Source of the DNA: Inonotus obliquus | Lineage: Eukaryota; Basidiomycota; Agaricomycetes; Hymenochaetales; Hymenochaetaceae | Direction of reading: 5' to 3' | Assembly: GCA_032164295.1 (NCBI GenBank) | Contig: JAJHTX010000003.1 | Span: 1,426,001-1,490,000 of the forward strand | Length of the DNA: 64,000 bases | Shown: one piece after another, positions 23,112 through 32,693 of the stretch | Position numbering within the stretch: the first letter of the stretch is position 1 | Layout of the letters: every line of letters starts with the position of its first letter | Position numbers and translations under genes: made by a program | The notes under the pieces: model-generated | What the model was told of the DNA's origin: nothing | Databases searched by the model: none | Seen by the model: the letters and a program-made list of their open reading frames with translations, nothing else

Positions 23112-24838
23112 TGTCAGGCTAGGTTCTAACCTGAACATAAGTTGTCACAATATGCACAACTATCGCATTATCCAGCCAGGACATGAAATACAGTCATAAA
23201 GAAGTCTAATGTCATATTAAATCCAGAAGGCAAAATCATGGTTTTATATCAAGAATCAGTATATCGAAATATATAAGGAAGAGAAATAAGCTTACCAAAG
23301 AGCTTTAAGCATGGTACACTTTGATACAAGTACAGGAACCCACTCGACCCACTTCTCCTCAATTATTACTGTCGTCTCTACAAATATTCTTCACGCTATC
23401 AGCAGAAAAGAACTTAGTATCTTGAGAACAGAAACTAACTGAATTGGGTTGTAAGAGGCACAGCAATCCACAAAAGCCAGCCTGAGAAGATCAGAAGCAT
23501 GGCAGAGTAGGTGACGAAGTCGTGAACAAAGTTGTGATGAGGGCATAAGGATAAAGTGCTACACAACAGGTAGCAAAGCGGCGATAAGAAACTCATTTCT
23601 CTCAAACTGATTAAGATTTGCAGGAAAATAAGACCAAAGAACTTCGAGCTGCACCAGCCTACTGGCTCTATTCAATAGACAACCGATGTATTGGTCAAGA
23701 GAAACCAAGAACCCGGTCTTAAATTTGAAGAAGCTAGAAACAGGTATCATAGTTACCTAAACTATAGGTAATAACAAGGAAGCAATATACTGGAAATAAA
23801 GAATCAACTCTGCCGGGAATATTATGTCTGCCGAGAATACTAACTCCGCCAAGGATACTAACTCCGCCAAGGATACTATATTCCCGCCAAGAAGGATCAT
23901 TTATTACATCACGCCGAGTTGATTAATCAACATTATTTTAAAAATAGTGACGTTTCAGCTTGCACAGCTTGCACAGCCCAGGTATATTACTTGCTCGGCC
24001 TGTGCTACATGATTTGCACAGCATGCACAGCACGCACAGCATATACTGCTCCGAGAACATTACTTTATGTTTTGATGTGATGATTGATGTGGCTAAGGTG
24101 TTTCATCTATTTTTAGTTTGTGTGAAAGATTATATAAGATAGGCTTGGAATTGGTATATAAGGACCAGCATGTACCCCCTCTGAAAAAAAAAACATCCCA
24201 GACAACATCCAAGAGAACATCATCATAGAATTCCAAGTTCAACCCATCTAAGTACTGCCTGACAGACACAGTAGACACTGTACTGTTCAGACAGGCCCCA
24301 TAATTTACCTCAGAATCTAGCAAGTTTCGTCACTGTGTGTCTCGGCGCCACACAATCTTTAAGTTCAAGTATCATTCTGCAGACAGTCGGCCTCAGCTCA
24401 GAGAAGACTGGGTAACAGTGTTGCTCCAGACTAGTTTGGTACTAGTCCACATCATTGTATTACCTCTAGATCGTGTGATCAGTGGTAGTATCTTGTTTCT
24501 TTGAGTCAACATCTAACCACTTGAGATATCAAGTGTGTGTAAGTTTACTTAGACAGTGAACAGCTATCTCGTATAGTTTGTCATTGCCTACCTCGGTGTG
24601 GACAATTTATTGATCCTCACCCACAGTAACCCACCACTTGTGTTTGAAAGGAGTTGGATAGAGATTTATCTCTCCCTCTACATCTAATCCCTTAACCCAC
24701 CAATTGATTCAATCCAGCCACAACAAGTTGCCCTTAGCTTCAATGAACAACTGGGAAGACTACTCGTCTAGATAAATAGACCGGTTGACTCAGTGGAAGT
24801 GTAGTTGGAATCAACAACCAATACCCTTCCAGCACGAC
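23112..24838 (+). mobile_element. TGTCAGG...CACGAC LTR-like element, copy 2
   Basis: The 1727-bp insert in gypsy gag is flanked by AACGG (23107-23111 and 24839-24843). It starts TGTCAGGCTAGG and ends CCAGCACGAC. It shares with copy 1 a roughly 250-bp 5' block (23335-23590 against 21310-21560) and the 3' block from the TATA region (ggtatataaggaccagcatg, about 24150) to the end. The central part differs between copies and carries private repeats. Confidence 0.75.
23809..24050. repeat. Short tandem repeats private to copy 2
   Basis: One set is ctccgccaaggatacta units (about 23845-23895). The second is GCACAGC/TGCACAGC units (about 23957-24045). They sit at the same relative place, upstream of the TATA box, as the different arrays of copies 1 and 3. 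Confidence 0.65.
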
Positions 24839-24948
24839 AACGGATGTTACTTCTGTCGTCAACCGGGATACATAACAAGGTTCTGCCCAAATCGAGTGGT
24901 AAAGATACAAGAGATCTTTCAGAAGATGGAGCCTACGGAGTTTGAGGA

Positions 24949-26070
24949 GTGGGCAACAGAATGGGACCGCCTACGTCAGGCCAAGGAGACAGCCAAAGAA
25001 GAACTGGAAGTAGGATTGGAGGAAATGGCCAAAGAACAGGCCAAAGAACAGGATTTTACTACCCCTCAGGCATGAATGTGATATGCACTGGGGATGAAGA
25101 ATATTTTGAATCTGGCACCTTTTTAATGGACTCTTTTGAATGCGATGACCCGATAGTCGATCCATGTAATTTATACGAAAAACCTCTACAAAACCCACAA
25201 AAAATCGCAAAAGTAGAATTAGAAAAACATCCTCTTGTAGAATATTCCTATGACTTCTCTTTTGATCTTTCTTTCAATAAAAATATTTATAAAGAAAAAC
25301 CACATTCGAATGCAACTACTTCTCTTGATTATATTTCTTCAACTCCTTCTCTTTTTTCTCGCTTCTTGGTGCCAGAGGAGAACAAAAAACCCACATACAA
25401 GAAGACCCGCCCAAAGAAGAGTCTCCGAGACCTTCCAATCTCTCATACTGCGGCATGGATAGTAAAGTGTTTAAAGGAAGATAAACTCAACCATGCCCTG
25501 TCAGTATTGCAAGGATGGACCCCTTCTGGACGACATGCTGAAGTTACGGAAGAGCTGATTACCTCCATCAACAAACTATCAAAGGAAGAAGCTCTTGCTG
25601 CTGTGAGAAGTAAGAAGGGACCCAAGCGCTTTGTACGCAAAATTGGAATGTCACAACTCACGCTACCAGTCACACTACAACGCCTAGATAACCTGTGGAA
25701 ATGGAAGGTTACGGCACTACTGGACAGCGGCTGCACAGGATCTTGCATTAGTCAAACGGTCATAGAAGCCAACAACATTCCCACAAAGAAACTGCCCATT
25801 CCGCTCCCCGTTTATAATGCAGATGGAACACTGAATGCTAATGGAGCAGTAACTGAATGCGTGGAGCTTCGAATGACAGTGCGAGATCACTCAGAAGTAA
25901 TAGAATTGGTGGTTACGGAGCTAGGAGACACCCACCTCTTCATTGGATACGAATGGCTACGTCGCCACAATCCCAGTATAGACTGGACTACAGGGGAAAT
26001 CGCATTTACCCGCTGTCCTGAAGACTGGATATGTACCAAAAGTTGGCAATGTGGAAGACGAACCGGATGA
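24949..26070 (+). pseudogene. gypsy pol: aspartic protease region
   Basis: The 373-codon frame lies -1 relative to the gag frame, overlapping its last 127 nt. After a variable linker (YPSGMNVICTGDEEYF) it reaches the retropepsin active site ALLDSGCTGSCIS at about residue 262, then a flap/strand region ending with HLFIGYEWLRRHNPSIDW, the typical block before reverse transcriptase. The frame closes at 26070 and the downstream part continues in another frame (MEDEPDEEEEEWEQW at 26051), so an indel has broken pol here. Confidence 0.8.
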
Positions 26071-27155
26071 AGAGGAAGAGGAATGGGAACAGTGGATAGA
26101 ACATGACGACCGACTGTTCTACTTCAACCGGGAGGGCTATGTCAAGGCAAACCAACCCTTAGGCAAACAGATGCAAATGTGCAAACTTGCGGTACAGGCA
26201 GCACCTGACTTCGTAAAAGAGTACACTGATGTATTCAGTGAAAAAGAATTTGAACAACTCCCTGAACGCTGACCCTGGGACCATGCAATCGAACTCATGC
26301 CAGGATTCCAACCCTCTGATTGCAAAATCTACCCTCTTAGCCTGAAAGAGCAAGAGGTGCTAGACGAGTTCCTCAAGGAGAATCTGTGCACTGGTTGTAT
26401 CCGCCCCTCCAAATCCCCTATGGCTTCTCCCTTCTTCTTTGTCAAGAAAAAGGATGGCAAGCTTTGCCCTGTTCAAGACTATCGACAGCTCAATGAAGGC
26501 ACGGTCAAAAACAAATACCCGTTGCCCCTTATCCAAGAGCTTATTGATAAAACAAAGCAGGCGAAATACTTTACGAAGCTAGACGTCTGATGGGGGTACA
26601 ACAATATACAGATAAAGGAAGGTGATGAGTGGAAAGTAGCATTCCATACCAACCGTGGCCTATTTGAACCTACTGTAATGTTCTTTGGGTTAACCAACTC
26701 CCCAGCAGCATTTCAAGGCTTTATGAATGAAATACTCAAGGACCTCATCGATGATGGACACGTTATTGTATACTTAGACGATATCCTCATCTTCGCACAA
26801 ACACAGGCTCATCATGATCAGCTAGTGTGACAAGTTCTGGAAGTACTTCAAACACATGAACTCTGTCTGAAGCCAGAAAAATGTTCATTCACATAACCGA
26901 ACGTCGAATATTTGGGACATATTGTAGGAAATGGAGAAGTCAGAATGGACCCAGCGAAGGTAGCCACCATCAGGGATTGGCCACAACCCAAGAATAAACA
27001 CAAATTACAACAATTCTTAGGGTTCTGTAACTATTACTGCCACTTCATCCTAGGCTTCAGTCACGTCGCCAAACCACTGCATGCACTAACAGGGAAAGTG
27101 GAATGGCAATGGGGAACCGAACAAGTCGAAGCTTTTGATCGTCTCAAACAACGGA
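26051..27155 (+). pseudogene. gypsy pol: reverse transcriptase and start of RNase H
   Basis: One frame interrupted by four stops carries the RT blocks: [58 protein letters not shown] then [22 protein letters not shown], and the catalytic YLDDILIF. The connection domain follows (LQQFLGFCNYY, VEAFDRLKQRICQ). Stops at about 26270, 26588 and 26827 (TGA) and 26896 (TAA) stand where Arg or Gln codons are usual, so each is explained by one C-to-T change. Similarity ends exactly after RICQ, where a foreign block begins; the rest of RNase H is lost. Confidence 0.85.
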
Positions 27156-28620
27156 TATGTCAGAAGAAATTGACTTATTTGGCATGCAGATCCAGAGATG
27201 CTACAACCCGATAAATTCCCACGATCATCAGACATGGAAAGACAATTCGATCGAACATATTATACACGCACACGCTATTGTTCCTGGGGCTCGACATTAC
27301 CAGGACAAATCAATACACCAATATGCAGGTTCTGTGAATGGGCACATGAGGAAGCATGGATACTGCAGACATGGATACTTGAGGACGCAGTCAACCATAT
27401 GCTTCAACATGAACCTTACTCAATTCAAACCAACCACCATTGGTCAACGGTTGCAGAAACAACTCAACCATTGTTCACACCTACACTGAATGCATACTTG
27501 CACGAAGTTACGGTTTGGTCAGGAAGGGGGTTACACTACATTGCGAATGCAGGTGTAATAGCATGGACAAGAAGATCGATACATTCCCAGCTATGCCGAC
27601 GAGTGGCAATACAACTTGACTGGCCAATACATGCGGAAGCTACAAGAGAACATCAAGCATTACACAATAATCTATTTGGCAACATAGTGGCACGATGGAA
27701 ATCGGAACAGAATCAACTACCGGGGATAATAGCATTGGAAATCTCTCAACCGAGGGAACGGATCAACGGGGCAATCTTAACCTTCGTCATGGAAGGAATC
27801 AATGGCGATCAGGTGCAAGGAACGGAGATACGGATATCGCCGAGCAACGATCTGGCGGACTGGGTTACCTGCCATAGTACAGGCAGAACCATATAGGCCC
27901 GCCACTCCGGTAATGGATAATCGAGCTAATCCTATTGAGGGAGGAAGCCCAAGTCAACCGAGACAGCCGAATGGCCCAGCAACACCTGCAGAGGATGAAG
28001 ACATGGCAGACTGTTCGAGTTGCTGTGCATGACATCATAAGGAACATTCGAGAAGGACTGACGTGGCAGTGCGGAAGGCACGGAGCTCCGCACAGCCACA
28101 GGATTGGCCAGGGATGGCATGATTGTCGTGCACTGACCAGGTATGAAGTCATATCGAAGGATCTGGAAGATTGCAGGAGAAAATCGGAAGTGCATTGCCA
28201 CCCGATTGGAGATTGCGGGGTATCGGACAAGATAGGGGCTGTGCTCGGAAAGATCAGGAGGCTGTGCCCAAGGGAGCCCGGGTAACTCAATAGATAGAAG
28301 CTTCGGGTATAAATAGGCCAAGCGAGGGTGGCTATGTCCCTCAGCAAAATTCTTCTGTACTTGTGAATACAAAGAAGCCCCACAAAGCTTCTCTTCTTCG
28401 CTACCACTCTTATCATCGGTACTAGTGTCCAGCCGGTCCCTTGACCCCGACTAAGTACTGTTGCTACTCTGCTCTACAAAGCACCGCCTCGTGCTTCCCA
28501 TCGCTTATCAAGATGGACTGCGAATATTGCCGGAGTGAGTGGACTTGTTCTGGTGCGTCGATCGTGTTGATCAGTCAATCAATGTCGGTCTGCTGATCCG
28601 ATCTGCACTGGTCCTAACAC
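27156..28620 (+). mobile_element. Inserted element fragment with a 232-aa orphan ORF and LTR-like 3' end
   Basis: This block replaces most of RNase H. The 27198-27896 ORF (MLQPDKFPRSSDMERQF to TGRTI) has no stop for 232 codons and a normal composition, but I recognise no domain. It is followed by a Pro/Gln-rich stretch in another frame (SQPRQPNGPATPAEDEDM). A TATA-like box (cgggtataaataggcc) lies at about 28307 and the block ends GTCCTAACA, as LTRs do, so it may be the 3' part of a second retroelement in plus orientation. Its left edge and target duplication cannot be defined; it abuts copy A2 directly. Confidence 0.45.
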
Positions 28621-28621
28621 T

Positions 28622-30105
28622 ACACCCATCTTCCATCACAGTACCGAACCACCAGACTTCGATACCGATGATACCGATACCGTACCGTCCACCCATCCTG
28701 ATACCGACGCTTAATAGTCCACGTCTAGTCCATACCAGAGGGAAAGGCTCACAAAGCTACGATCGGTCTGCCATACATTGCTGCGAAGAGTTGGATCATG
28801 GTCGAAGCTCCCAGTCCGACGGTATGCCCTTCTGAACCGCCATGCATTGATACCGACGATACCGGTGTTGCTACCGATGGTCCGCTCCTGTACCGGAGTT
28901 CGTAACGTGTGCTAGGTCGAGACCACGCCCTCGGAGATCTACGTCGAGAGGAAGGTTGGGAAATGAATCAAGTCCGCCGTACGCTGCTTCGATCTCGGAG
29001 GAGGCCATTGATCCGACTCGGAGGGGAAGCCAAGCAACGCCCAGTCGAGTCAGGCAACGCGTACCGATCGATATCAAGGGGCTCGAGCGATCTCGTTGAT
29101 GCTCAGGGACGATCCCAGAGTACTGATTGGTACCGAGCGGTAGAGTACTCCATTGCCAAGGATGGGTTGTACCAACACGTCAACATCGGAGCACGCCATC
29201 CGATCGATCGGTAGATGCCCAGACTGACGCCGCACAGATCATGATACCGGAACAAAGGTAAATCAGGATGACGTGCTTCTCCTGCTAAGGAGATGACAGG
29301 GACATCGCCAGGAGCGCCCATGCGGTAGCTTGAGACGCGTCCTTATTTTAGCGCTGGTCGACGTCGGTACCGCCGCCCTACCTCGGTATCACTTGTCGTG
29401 AGTTTTCATTGGGTTCTTGTCTCATCCCACCCTATTCTTAGCTACCCCCTGATAAAACTTCTTATTCATTCATCATCTTATGTTTCCCCTGATTATAATT
29501 TTACATTCAATTCGACTTTATGTTCCATTTCTTGTACCGGATTGCAGTACAATTCGACTTGTAAAAACCCCCCATTTGGTATCTTGAATGGCTACGGTAT
29601 TATGGTATTTATAGCCTGCATGTTCTACTGTAGCAAACCAGCTAATCTGAGAGGAACTTCCAGAGTGAAGGTCCGGGTTTTGCTCATCTCGTTCAAGCCC
29701 CCGTTCGTCTCGTCTCGTCTCGTAGTCGCCGGTATTGATACCGGTAGTCATCGTTATCGTCTTCATCGCCCTCGCCTCTCGTCTCACTACTAGTCCCATC
29801 AGAAACACCCCCTCAGCTCGCCTTCTCTACTGCTTCATTCTCTCTACCGTGATACCGGACACCAGACGACTCGGTATCGACAGATTCGTCTCGGTATTGA
29901 TCGTCTCCTGATACCTCGCCTCTTGAGCGGTCACCTATAGCCTCCTGTACTCATCAATCCAGCCAGGCCCTACTATTCTCTCTTGACGACTTGTCTGTGA
30001 CTGTACGACTTAGTACCGCCATGTACCGGCCCTCCCAACGCATCTAAATCGTACCCCCCTCGTCCGGTACTTCTGATACCGGCCGCGTTCTCGCACATTC
30101 ACCGG
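28622..30105 (+). mobile_element. GGTACC-motif-rich LTR-like element, copy A2
   Basis: It is the inverted counterpart of 14665-16165. It ends CGTTCTCGCACATTCACCGG at the junction with gypsy integrase sequence, and its left end is clipped against the preceding block. The sequence has no conserved ORF, a pyrimidine-rich central part (29410-29480), and many GGTAYCG/CGRTACC motifs. Its 3' end resembles LTR B1. Confidence 0.6.
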
Positions 30106-30107
30106 AC

Positions 30108-31879
30108 GGATTAATACTCAAACAAGGACGCATCTATGTCCCAAGAGACCAAAAACTACGAGAAGACATCATGCATGCTCACCATGACTCTCGTGGCGAT
30201 GGACACCCAGGACAGTACAAGACAACAGAACTGATCACTTGAAATTATTGGTGGCCAGGAATCCATTACGATGTCCGACAATACGTCTCAGGATGTGATA
30301 CTTGTCAGCGGACCAAAGCACATCATACCAAGCCAAAAGCGCCTCTCAATCCTAATGAAGTCCTGTCTGCACCATGGGAGATAGTCTCAGTGGATCTCAT
30401 CGGCGAACTATCAGAATCACAAGGACACAATGCAATATGCGTAACAGTAGACCGGTTCAGTAAAATGATTCATCTTACACCAGTCGACATGTCTCTCACA
30501 GCAGAAGGAATGGCCAAAATATATAGGGACCAGATCTTCAGATTACATGGCATTCCCCAGAAATTCATCCACGATCGAGAGCCTCAGTTCGAGTCGAAAT
30601 TCATGAAAGAATTCTACAAGCTGCTAGGAATTGAAGCTAACGCGTCTACGGCATTTCACCCACAGACAGACGGACAGACAGAGTGCATCAATCAGGAGGT
30701 AGAACAATACCTGCACATCTTCACCAACCATCATCAGTCGGATTGAGTGGAATGGCTAGCCTTGGCTGAGTTTGCATACAATGACAAGGAACACTCGTTG
30801 ACTAAACAATCTCCCTTCTTCATCAATTACGGGAGACATCTGTACAAAGGGAGTAATCCGCGACGGGAAGCATTAAACGAAACGGCCAAGCAGTTTGCAG
30901 ATCGAATGCAACAGGTTCATGAAGAAACTCGTATGGCACTTGAAGAGGCGGCTGATATAATGAAGCTGTACTACGACCGCAAGAAGGGTGTTACGACGTC
31001 TTTTTTCCTTTCTTCCTCATACGGCCTTTCTTTCTATTTTCGTCGATGCATATTTACTTTCATTTTAACCACGATCTTTCACTTAATCCCTACTGGCTTA
31101 GCTAATCACAATCTATAACAACTTTATCCCGCCATTCCCTTTCTTCCTTTGTTTCTGTTTGTCTTTGTTTATACTGTACAGTTTATATAAAGCTTTCCCG
31201 CGACGTCTGTGTATATAAGGCTGGATCAGAGAGTTAGGGATTCCCCACTCTCTTGTTCTAGTACTATCACCTACGTCGCAGGTAAGTCGTATGATACCTG
31301 TATATTAGATAGACGTTCTAATCTAGTACTATCACCTACGTCGCAGACTCCGGTCCCTTGTGATTAAGTGGTAGCTCGTCTTCTTGCTCGTCGACGTCTC
31401 TGATCCTGTGATCGACGTCTCTGACTGCGCAAGGCGTAACAAAGGGGAGCTCACATCCTTACGAACCAGGTGATCAAGTGATGCTGGAAGGAGTAAAAAT
31501 TTCCTCTAACCAACCTATGAAGAAGCTGGGTGACAAGCAATATGGTCCCTTCGTCATAGAAAAGAAAGTTGGTCCAGCAGCATACAAGCTCAAGTTGCCC
31601 CCTCGATGGCGTCATGTACATCCGGTGTTTAATGAGGTGCTCCTTACTCCCTACAGCAAACCAAAGCTCCCTTCTCAACAGCGCAAACCACCGCCCCCAC
31701 CGGACTTAGAGGATGGAGAGGAAGAATTCTAGGTTGAGGAGATTCTTGATGTCCGGCGACGACGGAGGAAAAAGAAGTACTTGGTACACTGGAAGGGGTA
31801 CCCCGAGTTGGAGCGCACCTGGGAACCTAAAGCCAACCTGGAGAATGCGCAGGAGGAGATTGAAGAATTCTACCAGTGA
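30108..31879 (+). pseudogene. gypsy pol: integrase and chromodomain, split by a solo LTR
   Basis: The sequence resumes within the integrase N-terminus (LILKQGRIYVPRD, HDSRGDGHPGQYKT, GCDTCQRTKAHH). The catalytic core has VSVDLIGELSES, VDRFSKMIHLTPVD, DREPQFESKFMKEF and STAFHPQTDGQTECINQ. After EFAYNDKEHSL it is cut at 30988 by a solo LTR and resumes at 31447 (SSHPYEPGDQVMLEG, KLGDKQYGPFVIEKK, HPVFNEVLLTPY). A chromodomain follows (VEEILDVRRRRRKKKYLVHW, then GYPELERTWEP), which in chromoviruses targets integration to marked chromatin. TGA codons at 30239 and 30744 and a TAG at 31730 interrupt it. Confidence 0.88.
30989..31441 (+). repeat. Solo LTR with perfect 5-bp target duplication
   Basis: The 453-bp insert starts TGTTACGACG and ends GGCGTAACA (inverted termini TGTTACG/CGTAACA). 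It is flanked on both sides by AAGGG (30984-30988 and 31442-31446). A TATA-like box (gtttatataaagc) lies at about 31182. It carries a 30-bp internal direct repeat around ctagtactatcacctacgtc (31258 and 31324). Nothing else of the parent element remains, so it is a product of LTR-LTR recombination. Confidence 0.88.
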
Positions 31880-31958
31880 CACTCAGAGGCCCTATGTATG
31901 GTCAGCATATGCCAAGTTCTTCAGGCGGCTGGGACATCCGCCTTAGAGAGGAGGGTTA

Positions 31959-32317
31959 TGTCATGAACTCACTTTTCATTTCTCGCTTTTCCTTTTCCTT
32001 TTCTTTTCCTTTCTTCCTTTATTTTCCCATCACCTGATCTTCTAATCACATGTACTCCTTATTCGTCATCATCCCTTAGTAATTAGTCACCTGATCCGGA
32101 ACCTTCTAGAATATTAGCTTAGTAATAGTAGCTGTGGCACAGCCACACTGTAGGGTATATAAGTAGCTCGTAGTACTCCCCTGTACCCTAGCTTTGACCT
32201 GATCTAACCTCTGGTTAGCAGCAGCCCAATCTATTCTCTTCACTACCACTCTCTTTGCTGCAACTGAGTAAAGGCATAGCCCAGCAGTAAACCAGTGCTG
32301 TTAGCTGTTGCTGATAA
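31959..32317 (+). repeat. 3' LTR of the gypsy element, truncated
   Basis: It begins TGTCATGAACTC after the purine tract and matches the 5' LTR to ttgctgata at 32317, where similarity stops. The tail present in the 5' LTR (up to about 17843) and any target duplication are missing, so a deletion or rearrangement took the right edge. Confidence 0.8.
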
Positions 32318-32693
32318 GTACTTTGTCGAGTAAGCAGAAGAGTGATTGGAACTTTGTTGAGCGCATGGAAGATTGCTAGATTCCTTCTCACAAGACCAGA
32401 AAGCTACCTGAGCCTTGGGAACATAATTCTCAGTGAAGTTGAACTATATGTGTTAATACACAAGCACTCACGAAATAAGACAAATAGATCTGGTCAATCC
32501 AAGTACTGCGAGTCCAAGTCTCCATCCAATTAGAGGCAAGCCGATCACGATAAATGATAAAAAGTGCAGATATCTAGTAAAGCGTGTGTTATAGATTCAT
32601 GGTCAGTGCATGTGTTTCAGAGAGAGGAGGATGTCAATGTCAAATACATACATTGTGCATTTGCAGCACCGCGAGTTAACCAATACAAATCAC
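32318..32693. other. Junction region, nothing recognised
   Basis: About 375 bp between the truncated 3' LTR and the Plavaka remnant. No ORF or repeat could be assigned; it may be the 3' flank of the Plavaka element. Confidence 0.3.

Larger units (their letters stand above)
20270..25075 (+). pseudogene. gypsy gag, split by two insertions
   Basis: A proline-rich lead (PPPRPFTPQQLPPPLRPP) is followed by a retrotransposon-gag fold region: RPIEFSGLVSEYEDFRHSC, FILSYMKGGEAATWA and FKDQNKSKKAWELLQACRQ. A 5-bp tandem duplication (TCTCGTCTCG, about 20912) shifts the frame, which resumes as FEMLRTDAGLAENA and TYEDWKNAISQADDTER. It is then cut at 21095 by a 1787-bp element, resumes at 22888 (QIRYNMAKRSD to MEIIMDRANRSNG), is cut again at 23111, and resumes at 24844 with the knuckle CYFCRQPGYITRFCPN. 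The knuckle's His position is Tyr here (CAT to TAT would explain it). The last frame ends at 25075 and overlaps the protease frame. Deleting each insert plus one AACGN copy leaves the reading frame continuous. Confidence 0.8.
17404..32317 (+). mobile_element. Chromodomain gypsy (Ty3-type) retrotransposon, multiply interrupted
   Basis: Direct LTRs starting TGTCATGAACTC lie at 17404 and 31959. Between them, in order on the plus strand, are gag (with CCHC-like knuckle), aspartic protease, reverse transcriptase, a lost RNase H region, integrase and a chromodomain, followed by a purine-rich tract (gagaggagggt) directly before the 3' LTR. Gag is split by two TGTCAGG elements (21096-22882, 23112-24838). 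Pol is split by a foreign block (27156-30105) and by a solo LTR (30989-31441). Another disrupted block with its own TATA-like box lies at about 18640-19921. Several in-frame stops and small indels show the element is dead. The gene order PR-RT-IN-chromodomain places it with Tf1/sushi-type chromoviruses. Confidence 0.85.
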
